DNA of 64,000 nt. It comes from Paulinella micropora. Its lineage: Eukaryota; Cercozoa; Imbricatea; Euglyphida; Paulinellidae. The stretch spans positions 18,780 through 82,779 of the forward strand of contig WBZZ01000699.1 of NCBI GenBank assembly GCA_019918135.1, written 5' to 3'. Under the pieces are notes generated by a model. That model ran no database searches. It had not been told where the DNA came from and saw nothing but the letters and a program-made list of their open reading frames with translations. Below, piece after piece: positions 45,060 through 54,740 of the stretch (positions within the stretch are counted from its first letter, which is position 1; each line of letters begins with the position of its first letter). The translations under genes were made by a program, and so were the position numbers.

Positions 45060-48002
45060 ATGTCCGAACGGAAGGATGTCCAGCACGGGGGTACCCTGTC
45101 TACCGAACAAGCATATCTAAAAGGCTATGCCATGGGCATCCTACTGGGGGGTATTTTCGGCGACCTCAAGTCCCTACCGGAGCAAACAGACGTGCCCGGC
45201 AAGCATACGGGAGACGCCGCTATGGTTTTCTGCTTGGTAGACGCGCTTGCTGACACCGAGCACGGCGCCAAGCTAGACCCCATCAAACTGCGCCAGAACT
45301 TTGACAGGTGGTACATTGAGGGAGCCCACCGTTCGATGGACAAAATCAACGAACTCCAACTGCTGGGCAAAACATTAAAAAAACACGTTTAGATCTTTCA
45401 CGCCTACTGAGTCCAGCCCCTTTTTTCCTTTGCAGAACGACGGAACCAACCCTGGCAGCGCTGCCGTTCTGCGCACGGCGCCCGTTGCCATAAAGTACCA
45501 CGACGACGCCAAGTCTTGCCTGTTGGCTGCGTATGTACAAAGCAGAACAACTCACGGGCACCCGGAAACCGCACACTGCGCCATGCTCTTTGCGTTTTTG
45601 CTCTACCGCGCACTGGGACTCGTCAATGAGGGGGAAAAACCCGAGCTTGGCCGGGTTCTCGGCGGGCGTTCTCCCGTGGTAGATGAAATCAATCAACATC
45701 TCCGTACAATGTGCGCGGACGACCGGGCCTGGCTGAAGAAGTACTACATACAGAACGGCCAGCGACGACTACTACAAGAGTTTCCCTCGGATCTGTTGAA
45801 AACGGTTTCCTGCCTGGCCTCCAGCGACTCGCGGTTCAGCTGGAACTGGAGATCGAACGATTTCTTGCAAGCACGAAAATCGGCAGGGCTGCAAATAGAA
45901 ACCGTCAACTGTTTAGACGCCCTGGCTGTGTCCCTGCACGTGCTGCATACGCAGGGTAGTTTGTTCGAGCAAGCGCCTGAAAAGTTTGAGCAGGCAGTCT
46001 TGCTGTGCTCCCAATTGTCCCTTGGCAGAAGCTCTCTGCCTGTTTTGGTGTGTCAAACCCACCCGCCCGGTTCAAAGCGGTTTACCAAAGCAACCCCAAG
46101 TCCGTAAAAAAGCTTTGCACCCAGGTCCAGCAGCTACTGGCACGGCCGAGCCCGCGCGAAGCTCAAGATGGTGGCTGGTTCGAATTGCTCTTTGGTTTCA
46201 AAGAAAGAGTCTCCGGCGATGGCACTGCCTTTACATTTAACCAGCAACAGTACGCGAGCAATAATGAGAAGATAGGTTCGGAAAGTGTTTACATTATACG
46301 CCAACGCACACAAGACTCACCACGGCAATTTATTGCGGGCAACTTTGAGGTACCCACACTCCGCGACCTGAGACAGGAGGTTCTGGCGCTTGTTGCGCAG
46401 AGGCGTAAGGTCGTGAATAGTACAGACGCTCTTGTTCGAGTGTCGGTTGAGCACAAAGTCACTTTTTCCGCTTTTAATGAACACTGCGACTCTGACAATA
46501 AAGGGGCGGTCTTCCAGGTCGCGTCTCAATTCAATTGCCTCGAGTTTGTCGACCCTAAGCAAACGCCCGGGGACGGCATCACTTGTTATTACAGAGACTG
46601 CACGCAAGGCCCCGACTGCGCGCTGGCCGCAGCCCCTGCTCTGTTCTTTAGGCAATACTGCCGACAAGGCGCCGGGTCTCAGCTGAATACCCTCGCAAAG
46701 GTTATTGAGCTATTGGAGCAAAAACTACCTAGTGGACCGAACATAGGTAGCAACAGAAACCATCCTCTCCAGGTCAAAAACGGGTACGCTTTTTGCAGCC
46801 CGGAGAGGATGGAAATAATTAGGACGTACTTGGAGAGTACGAGTACTACAGAGGTAGAAAAAGACGAAATCCGGGAGCGCCAGCAAGTAGGACTAGTGAT
46901 CAACGCCGGGGTGCCCTTTGCAAAACGGGAGGACAACCGGTTTGTGCTGCGGAAAGCGCAAGAATCGCAGTTGGTACACCAGGTTTTATGCTCCGCGCTA
47001 AGCATAGGTTACGCGGCCCGAACCGAAGCTGAAGCACACAAATGGTACCCATTGGCCAGGCTGGTTCTTGAAGCTCAGTACGAAGCTACCCTGCTGTTTG
47101 CCCTGCGGCGCTACTTGCAACAAGCCCCAACCGGCACGTGTAAGCCTGTCAAAGTCTTTCTGGCCTTTGTGGGTGGCGGGTGGTTTAAGAATCGGTCCCA
47201 GGACATTGCGGCGGCGATCACAAGAGCAATTCAGGTGGTGCAGAAAGTGCAGATCCCAGCAGGGCCTGGGGGCGAGCCTGCGCTACGAATTTGCGTGCTC
47301 CATTACAGAGAGTTCGACCCATATTATGTACAGCAAATAAAGCCCCCACGCAGACCCGCCCCCGCACACGTTCCATCGTCGCCAGCCGTCGCTAATGACG
47401 AAAGCGTGTGGCGAGCCCGGCCAGGCGGCACCGCACTTCGAATATACATGGGAAATATCTGCCATGAGAGTGGGCCGGGCCGCGGCGCCCTGGTCAATGC
47501 AGCCAACAGCGGACTCCAACATGGTGCTGGAGTGGCTTGGGCACTCAAGAAAGCAGGGGGCAAAGATAACCAGGGGCGTTATAAGATAGATGTAGAGAGT
47601 ACGGAATGGCTAAGGAAAAACGGCGGCCGGTTGGGGCAGGGCCAGGTGGCAGAGACCACAGCCGGTAATATGCAGGCCCAGAGCATACTACACGTGGTGG
47701 GGCCTAGAGTTGCTGTACCAGGAGAGGCAACTGGTACAGAAAGCCAAGAGCTAGCAGGGGCCGTTCAGGCAGTGCTAACACATGCAGAAGAACGAAAATT
47801 TGATTGGATTTCTATTCCTGCCATCTCAACGGGAGTTTTCGGCTTTCCGAAAAAGAAAGGCACCAAGATCATTCTAGAGACCTGCGCAAAATTCTGTCAC
47901 GACCTCAAGCGGAGACATCTCAAAGAGATAAGGCTTGTCAACATCGATGCAGAGACCACCCAAGACTTGGTGAGTGCGTTAAAATCTCTGAATTTCTACT
48001 GA
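45060..48002 (+). CDS. ADP-ribosylhydrolase / macrodomain fusion with intron
   Basis: Exon 1 (45060-45386) and exon 2 (from 45436) give an ADP-ribosylglycohydrolase domain: GILLGGIFGD, KHTGDAAMVFCLVDALADTE, NDGTNPGSAAVLRTAPVAI, AHCAMLFAFLLYRAL and FEQAVLLCSQLSLGR. After a second frame change between about 46020 and 46090, a middle domain follows (VFQVASQFNCLEFVDP, ITCYYRDCTQGPDCALAAAP, VFLAFVGGGWFKNRSQDIAA). A macrodomain ends the protein (IYMGNICHESGPGRGALVNA, AISTGVFGFPKKKGT). The third part has no nearby ATG, arguing for one fused protein. It would remove ADP-ribose from targets, the reverse of the PARP at 24687. Not all catalytic Asp positions of the hydrolase can be verified because of the frame break. 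Confidence 0.8.
45387..45435 (+). other. 49-nt spliceosomal-type intron
   Basis: Begins GTTTAGATCTTTC, contains CCTACTGAG (branch-like) and ends CCCCTTTTTTCCTTTGCAG. Removal is phase 0, deletes an in-frame TAG at 45390 and joins exon 1 (LLGKTLKKH) exactly to the conserved NDGTNPGSA motif of ADP-ribosylhydrolases in the correct frame. Confidence 0.75.
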
Positions 48003-48024
48003 ACCAGCAACAAAGTACACAAGC

Positions 48025-48039
48025 CTTTTTTAATTAAAA
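48025..48039. terminator. Shared palindromic T/A 3'-end signal
   Basis: TTTTTTAATTAAAAG lies between the convergent genes ending at 48002 (+) and 48056 (-). It reads TTTTAATTAAAA on both strands, as in other 3' ends here (18088, 18690, 50668). Confidence 0.5.
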
Positions 48040-48055
48040 GACGCTACATTCGGCA

Positions 48056-50446
48056 TCATCCAAACCTTCGGGTACCGTGCGGCGCCTTCGCCCTCAGTTG
48101 CTCGCTCAGCGGGAGCAGCAGAGACAAACGCATTTCTTTCCAGCTGGCGTGGCTGTAGGGTTTGGAGAGAGCTGTCTCTACGTGAAAAGCCAGGCTTTGG
48201 CTGAGTAATGCAACGTTATGGTAAGCACAGCTGTCTTCCAGCACATAGCCGGACAGGCTCCGGTTCTGTGCCTTTTGAAACCAGAGACTACCTCCAGAGT
48301 CTTCATCTCTGAGAGATGCTAGACAACCCTTGAGCTCTGACACCAGCATGTCCAGAGAAGGATGCGCGGACCCGCCCTTGTAGGCGGCGGCCTCGACGCG
48401 CTCAAACAGAATTAAGGCGTAGTTTCCTAGCAAGCAGCGCGCCCCAGCTCGATCAAACCAAGGTCGCGCGTAGGGCCAGCTGCAGCTAGTGTGCCCCCAG
48501 GGCGGAGCCTGCGCGAGGATGGCAAGGGGCTGGTCCGAACGCGCTGCGTCGCCTAGCAGCCCCGAACAAACAAGGAACGTCCACAGCTCGGCGGAGGCCC
48601 AGCCTGGCGCGGCTCGGCATTCGCTACTCAGCTTGCGCCAGCTCCGCCGGGCCCTGAGCGGCTCAGCGCAAACGAGAACTCCTTGACGGCGTAGGCGACC
48701 TCTCCGAGCGGCGAGAGGAACCGTCGCAGCAGCGAGAACTTGCCCCGCATCCCTCCGCGGGGCAGCACTGACCTGTGCGCGGGCAGCACCCACTGAGGCA
48801 AGGGGGCGGGTGCCTCTTCCGGGGCTCGTTCCGGGAGCCAGAATCGGCCGCAGTAGAGCGGGGCGCCCAGCGAGCACAGGCCCCGCCAAACCAGGCGCTG
48901 TAGCTCAATTAGTCCGGCTAGGTCCCGCCAGTCTTCCCGTGGCAGATATCCGTCTAGCGGAAAGGAGTAAAAAGAAAACTCCTTGACGTCGGCGAGACGC
49001 ATCCCTCTCCGCGCAAACAGGCGCTGGTAGGAATGGGCCCAAGCCCTCAGCCGCGCGCGTTCCGAGAGCTCGGCGGACCCAGAGGGTACTACAAATCTAG
49101 CACGCTGCTGCGCTAACGGGCTGGCCCACAGCGCTAGATTCAAGCCCAGCCGTCGCGGTCCTCCCGCAGCAACATCGCGGCGGTGCTGCAATAGCTGTTC
49201 GAGCAGGGCGCCGGTCGGGTGTGCCCCGCACATGCTTGGCCCCCGGTCAACTAGCGTAAGTTGCGCTGGTGCCAACAGGCGAAGTGCGGCCAGGTCGCCC
49301 TCGCTCGGCGGGGTTTGCAGGTCTACGTTGTGCAGCCTTAGTTTCAAAAAGGCGGGCACGGGGCCCCCGCGGGGACACAGCGCCTGATGCAGCCGCCCCA
49401 GCAGCCCGCTCTGCCACTGTCCCCAGCTCTCTGCGCCCGGAGTTTGGTACAGGCCGCCGTTCCCTGTGCAGTTGGCCACGTTCAGCGTGTAGGACTGCAG
49501 CACCGGAACGCAGGTGATAACGCCCCCGGCATCCAGCCCGTCGAACACATCCTCGTCCAAAATTAGCAAGAATTCGACCAGCTCCTCGGGAGGGACGGGG
49601 GCTCGCGCGGAAACGCGGCGCAGGTGCGGCCAGCAGACCCGCTGCGAGCCCCAGAACAGCGCCACTGCGTTCTCTGGGCCGGTCACGTCGTCCTCAGCCC
49701 AAACCTCCAATTCTTTGAGCGTCGGGGCCAGGAGTTTGAACGCCTCTCCAAACAACCGAGGGTTGCTGCATTGCACCAGAGATAGGCGCCGCAGGGGGGG
49801 GGACGGGGCCGGGCTGCGGCCACAAAGAGCCTACCCCCTGCGGCCCAAAGCACAGGTAGCCCAGGCTGAGCTCTTGGACCTCCGACAGAAGCTCGCGTAG
49901 TACCGCTTCGGTTTGTGCTCCGCTCTCTGCCCGGTCGTCCGCTTCGCCGTCGTAGTTCAGCTGCAGAGACACAGCACGCAGCCGCCGTCTGGCCGCGGGG
50001 CCGTGCGCGACCCAAGCGCGCAGAACTTCCGCCGCCGCCCCCGAATCACACTCAACCGTCAAGTCGGCAACGTAGTGGAACCAAGGAAGAGCTAGCTGCA
50101 GCAGGCGCCGCTTACTCGCCGGGATGGGGATTATTGCCGGCAGCTGGCTTGGTTTGTAAATAAGCGTCAGCGACGTGTTCAGCTGCGGGTAGCAGCGCGC
50201 GTTCTCGGCGGCCGCCAGGACCTCGTCGGTCAGGTGCTCCGCAGGGGTCGAGTTGTCCAAAGCCAGGTGAAGCCAACGCTGTGGCCGCAAGTATATACTT
50301 AGCTCTTCTGCCCATGCCTTGGAAGTCGCCAGGAGAGCTACTAGCTCTGCCTGAGACAAAAGCCCTACTCCGTGGGAAAAGAAGACTTCCTGCCAGCCGC
50401 TTAGGCCGACGGGCGCCAAGGTGCAGTGCCGCTTGGATGGGCGCAT
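48056..50446 (-). pseudogene. F-box/LRR family A gene with two frame breaks
   Basis: Starts MRPSKRHCTLAPVGLSGW with the F-box-like QEVFFSHGVGLLSQAELVAL. The first break is in a ten-base G-run at 49795-49804, after WPQPGPVPPP. The frame resumes with CSNPRLFGEAFKLLAPT and continues to VKEFSFALSRSG. The second break is near 48650, resuming PLRARRSWRKLSSE, ELWTFLVCSGLLGDAARSD and GNYALILFERVEAAAYKG to the end. It is otherwise collinear with the intact 1883 copy over ~790 residues. It lies tail-to-tail with the ADP-ribosylhydrolase gene. Confidence 0.8.
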
Positions 50447-50729
50447 GGTCGCACACCTCCTGCGGCTTGCAGGAGACAGTATTCTAATACCAAAAGGAAA
50501 GCGTCGTTGGGTAATTAAACAAAAAAGTTACAAAAGAAAACATTTGGCTCTTTGGGCCACAAGTAAAAGAAATGGGAAGATAAGAGAGAGGGGGGGGGGG
50601 GGGGCAGCACCCCTCCCCTTCTCTCCCTCTCCCTCCCTCTCCACAAAGCCTGGTCGAGATTTTAATTAAATTTTTTTAAAAACCTTGGTTTGTACTTTTT
50701 TTTCCCTTGACGGCTTCCCACGTCTAGTT
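50447..50729. other. Intergenic with G-run and 3'-end element
   Basis: GAGAGGGGGGGGGGGGGGGC followed by CCCCTCCCCTTCTCC (about 50587-50640), then CTGGTCGAGATTTTAATTAA at 50652. No gene is seen. Confidence 0.45.
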
Positions 50730-51086
50730 CTAACGACGCAGAGCAGAGTAACGGGGCTTGCTTGATAGGAAGGATCGCGCCAGGTCCAGGGAAAAACGAT
50801 GTGTCGGAGCTGCTGGAGTGGCGGCTGGTAGCACGACCGGAGCACGGGCAGCCTTGGGTGTGGGCGTTGTTTTGTACGAATCGTACAAAACCGAAGCATT
50901 CTCGATAGCTTGTCTATCCCGGCCGAACCTCACGCGTGAATCTGGCGTGAAGTAATCTTGGAGGCTAGCCCATCTGTCAGTTGCTATTGGATCACCTGCT
51001 TGCCTCTCTGGCCCCGAAAAGGCATTCTGCCTTACGAAATCGTGCAACCTGTCCACGTAGCCCTCGTCCGCCAGACAGACGGTCAT
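50730..51086 (-). CDS. Small unknown protein
   Basis: 118 residues from MTVCLADEGYVDRLHDF. An upstream extension to 51257 translates a purine/pyrimidine tract and is rejected. It is charged at the N-terminus (RWASLQDYFTPDSRVRFGRD), with a Pro/Ala-rich middle and a basic end (SLDLARSFLSSKPRYSALRR). No family is recognised. Confidence 0.5.
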   Translation of the reverse strand: MTVCLADEGYVDRLHDFVRQNAFSGPERQAGDPIATDRWASLQDYFTPDSRVRFGRDRQAIENASVLYDSYKTTPTPKAARAPVVLPAATPAAPTHRFSLDLARSFLSSKPRYSALRR

Positions 51087-51253
51087 TTTTACAATGTCTG
51101 CTTTTATAAACCCGACAATGACGGATGAAGGGAAGAAAGGAGGAGGGGGCGGGGAGGATGGGGAGGGTTTTCTTCCCTCCCTCTCTTCTCTCCCCTCCCT
51201 CCCCCCCTCATTCCTCTTCCCGTTCTTCCTTTCTTTTTTTTCTTGTGTTTGGG

Positions 51254-52366
51254 TCAATTAATACTCTTCTTTCCAAGCGTGAGCTGTAGCGTGTAGTTTC
51301 TGTCGCCAGTGGAATCTAGGACTTTGAGCTCGAAGTCTTCGGTAGAGAAAGAAGGGCATTGCGACAGGTTTGAACCTCCGGGTGCCTGGACTCCTAGGCC
51401 AAGACTTTTAACAAGCTCGGGGGAGACTTGGTGGTAGAATAAAAGCATATGTGCGGCAAGGCTGGCTAGGGCAAGTTCGAGAGAGCCGGCCTGTGGGTCT
51501 AGAAGCACAGAATCCTTAGTCAGAGAAATCTGTGAGGCAGGTCCAACGATTGAGTAGTTTATAGCAAGAAGCAGCCCTTGTTTCTGCAGCTGCCAGAGAA
51601 GATTAAGAACAGGGTATTGAGGCTGAGCAAAGGGTTTTGTCACGGGAGTGACGAAGGCCTCCGGCAACAAATAGCGACAGAGCACGCTGGGAGAGAAGAC
51701 CTGCTGCCAGTTGGCTAATGAGGGCGAAGGGCCAAGAGTACGTGAAGAGAGTCTGCCTTCTGCGTGCAACAAGACAAAACTAGGCCCCCGCTCCGCCCCC
51801 GCAGACTGGCTGTCTCGATTCATCAACCAGATCGTACCATCCTGTAGGTGGTAGAGAGTACACCAGTTAAGTTCTGCAAAGCCTTCGTTCACAGCTAGGG
51901 CGATCTCTACGGCGGGCGACCAAGCCAACTGGTGGTTGGTGGCACGGTCCAGGGTTAGTGCACGCCGCAGAGCCCAGACTGTGCTGGGCACCAGCCCCGT
52001 TTTGGCGGCCTGCTGCAGGCTCTTATTTTGGCTGTACGCGTCGGGCTCGGACTGCCACCAGTATCTATCTACGAGAAACCAAACTCTATAAACCAGGTTG
52101 AGCAGGGTCAGGTTTGGACTGTGTTGCTTGAACAAAGGCAGGATTTGTTGGCAAAAGACAAATAAGTCTGAACAGCGGGGGAGGTCATGGTTGAGCACGG
52201 GTGTGTGACAGGTGCGTGATTTCCCCCAAGCGACGTATTCCGGCCACTGGTTCCGCAGCAGAGCCTCCAGCTCCGTGCGCCCGACTTGTTTCAAAGTAGG
52301 CTCGGCTGCGGAACCCCGGGGTCTCTGTCCCTGCTCTTCCATCCCTTCCCTTCCCTTCCGGACCAA
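51254..52366 (-). CDS. Unknown protein
   Basis: 370 residues; the Met at residue 9 (MEEQGQRPRG, 52342) is a good alternative start. It is intact and globular-looking, with WFLVDRYWWQSEPDAYSQN, AELNWCTLYHLQDGTIWLMN, LQKQGLLLAINYSIVGPASQ and a C-terminal STGDRNYTLQLTLGKKSIN. No conserved domain is recognised and no membrane segment is clear. Confidence 0.6.
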   Translation of the reverse strand: MVRKGREGMEEQGQRPRGSAAEPTLKQVGRTELEALLRNQWPEYVAWGKSRTCHTPVLNHDLPRCSDLFVFCQQILPLFKQHSPNLTLLNLVYRVWFLVDRYWWQSEPDAYSQNKSLQQAAKTGLVPSTVWALRRALTLDRATNHQLAWSPAVEIALAVNEGFAELNWCTLYHLQDGTIWLMNRDSQSAGAERGPSFVLLHAEGRLSSRTLGPSPSLANWQQVFSPSVLCRYLLPEAFVTPVTKPFAQPQYPVLNLLWQLQKQGLLLAINYSIVGPASQISLTKDSVLLDPQAGSLELALASLAAHMLLFYHQVSPELVKSLGLGVQAPGGSNLSQCPSFSTEDFELKVLDSTGDRNYTLQLTLGKKSIN

Positions 52367-52737
52367 ACAAATTCCGTAGGCCTCCGACTCTGTTTTTTTT
52401 TAATTCTTTTTTTTAAATAAAGACTAGTGCAAATAATTTTTTAGTGGTGGTGGAAGGGAGAGAGAGAGAAAGAGAAGAAGAAGAGGGAGAAGGACAAGAA
52501 TGGGTGAGGGGAAGGCGGAGGGAGGGGGGAAAGGCCTCCCCTGTCGCGCTCGCTCACCTAGGGCTAGATACTTCCGGGTTCTTCATCCACGGCGCCGTGC
52601 GTAAGGGCACTGTCTGAGTCACTGGCTCCACTGGTTTCGAAGGCGTCGGTCTCTCGCGGCGTGTCGCAATCTTTGACACTACTGCTGGACCGCCCCTCTT
52701 TGGTGGCGGCCGGCGCCAGCACTGATCCGCTCTGGTC
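52367..52737. other. Intergenic
   Basis: T/A-rich DNA with TTTTTTTTAATTCTTTTTTT TAAATAAAG at 52391, then purine-rich DNA. A reverse frame (52554-53099) across the minisatellite is considered a shadow of the + strand gene. Confidence 0.4.
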
Positions 52738-53445
52738 GTGTTCGCGGCTCCCAAGGGCCTCGCCTTCGCGTTCTTCGCCTTCGCGTTCTCCGCCCTCGCG
52801 TTCTCCGCCCTCGCGCTCTCCGCCCTCGCGCTCTCCGCCCTCGCGTTCTTCGCTCTCGCGTTCTTCGCTCTCGCGTTCTTCGCTCTCACCTTCACCAAAG
52901 AACAGAGGGCCTGGACATTCAGCGCTAACCGCGTGCTCCAGACTATAAAAAACAGGCTTACGGCACAGGAAACTGACATCTTGAAAGTTGTGCAGGGTTC
53001 GAGGGACTGGCACGAGGTAAAGACGAAGATTTTCACAGCACGCAAGGGGGTGCCCTGGGGGTATTTACGTATCATACCTAATGGTACGAAGGAAACCATA
53101 TTCTTCGGGCTGACCTACAGTCCCGATTTTCAGCTGAAACGGCCAACACCAAGCCAGGAAAAAATTACGCACTCGATCCAAGAGATCATCCAAAAGGACG
53201 CGCCCGCCTGGCTAGCGTTGCCGGGCGCCTGGCCCGTCAAGGACAACGAATTTCTCGCGGGGCTTGCCGAACTGTCTAAACGTGCTTCTGACAACGCACC
53301 CCCCCGACCGTTCTGTCACCGACTTTGCTGATGGAGATAGCAGAGGCTTGTCTTTTTATCTACGCGGTCGCCGCTAAATACTTCTTTCGCCCTAAAGGTC
53401 TGCTGACCCACAGACCAAACCTCGGGGTTTTGTGGAGTCCTTGAA
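52738..53445 (+). pseudogene. Family D gene, copy 1, broken
   Basis: No ATG is present (first codon GTG). The first ~50 codons are a 15-bp minisatellite encoding (F/L)(S/F)ALA repeats in frame. Family D sequence follows: ANRVLQTIKNRL, VPWGYLRIIPNGTKETIFFG, LKRPTPSQEKITHSIQEII and NEFLAGLAELSKRAS. A C7 run at 53302-53308 shifts the frame; LLMEIAEACLFIYAVAAKYF continues in another frame to a stop at about 53445. It is paralogous to 53432-54704 and more distantly to 54741-56177. Confidence 0.6.
52757..52895 (+). repeat. 15-bp minisatellite
   Basis: About nine units of CTTCGCGTTCTCCGC-type sequence. The length is a multiple of three, so all copies keep the frame of the downstream family D sequence. 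Confidence 0.8.
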
Positions 53446-54704
53446 AACGCGTCGCGATCGCGCGCCTAAGTTGATTTCGTCAGCCTCCTCCGGGCCTACC
53501 CGGCCGCTTCTCCCGCCAAACCAGAACGGCGCGGTCGTTCAGAAGATCAGGTCACAAGCTCTAGATTTCGTAGTGCAGCGGCCGTTCTCTCTACAGTCGA
53601 TTTGGGTCACGCTCAGTTCTCTCAACAGTCAAATTGGGAAGGAATGGACAGAAAGCGCTAACCGCGTGCTCACAGCTATCAAAGAATGCCCCACAAGCAA
53701 GGCAACCGACCTTTTGCAGACTATCCGGGGCACATCTACTTGGCAGGAGGTAGTGGCGAAGGTTTTCAAGCAGCATACGGAGGTGCCCTGGACGTATTTA
53801 CGTCAGATCAATGGAACCATGTTCTTTGGACTGAGCTACGATCCCGGATTTGAGCTGAAACGGCCAACACCAAGCCAGGAAGAAATCGCGCAATCGATGC
53901 AAGAGATCATCCAAGAGGAATTTCCCGCCCGCCTGGCCCGTGGAGAACAAAGAATTTCTCGCGGGGCTAGCCGAACTGTCTGAGCGCGCTTCTAAGCTGT
54001 CTGAGCGCGCTTCTAACTACGACAGCAGTGCTCCCCGCAAGGTTTTGCCACCTGCCTTACTGCTGGAGATAGCAGAGACTTGTCTTTTTCTCTTTGCGCT
54101 CGTCACTAAACTCCTCTCTAAACATGCGGGTCTGCTGGGATCGAACCTCAAAGTTAAGTGGCAGGCCTGGAAACCGAAGAAGCGGGGGGCCGCGCAGACG
54201 AACAAAGTCGCTTGGCCGGCCTCCATGCCTGCCCCGCCGCGTCTTCCGACGGACGACGTTCTGATGCGGGGGGTCCAGGAGAAAAAGCGCAGGCTGGAGC
54301 CTACGGGCGGTTCGGCGCTGTGGGCTAACGAGTACCCGTACGAGCTAGCGGCCTCGCTTGGCGCGGGGGGCCTGGCTGCCCTGCGGCTCAAGATCAGGCT
54401 GGAGCCCCAGGAATTGCACGACCTGTGCACGTTTGCCGCGCTCCAGGTCGGGCTGCCAGTCATACAAGACCTGGAAGGTGGGAAATACAAGGCATTAGCA
54501 GACTGGGTCAGGACCGAATACAACGTCCCTGACAACAAGGGAGCACACGCACAGGAACTCATCGAAAAGCGCCTGCTGGAGGCAGTGCTTTCGGCGAGCA
54601 TCTACGAGCGCGGGGAGGCCGCCGACATAGAGCTCTTGTTTGCAGAAAGCCAGTACTACGAACCAGCCGCCTGCTTCAAGGCCGCTATTGCATTGGCCTG
54701 CTGA
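53432..54704 (+). pseudogene. Family D gene, copy 2, broken
   Basis: Starts at a GTG (ESLKTRRDRAPK). It contains FSLQSIWVTLSSL, ANRVLTAIKECPTS, VPWTYLRQINGTMFFGLSYD and LKRPTPSQEEIAQSMQEII. A frame change at about 53935 (before NKEFLAGLAELSERAS) follows, then LLEIAETCLFLFALVTKLLS, a Lys-rich linker and a second domain (DLCTFAALQVGLPVIQDLEG, AVLSASIYERGEAADIELLF) ending at 54704. ENKEFLAGLAEL is shared with copy 1. Function is unknown. Confidence 0.55.
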
Positions 54705-54740
54705 CTGTGGCTGTGAAAGAGGAAGATCTCCCTGCTCTCG

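Noticed and set aside
45956-46028. GTAGTT...CTTGGCAG as a second intron in the ADP-ribosylhydrolase gene
   Set aside because: The phase does not join the two frames, and it would remove the conserved FEQAVLLCSQLSLG segment.
52554-53099. Reverse-strand frames with EGGERE-type repeats
   Set aside because: They mirror the 15-bp minisatellite; the + strand continues into sequence conserved with two paralogues.
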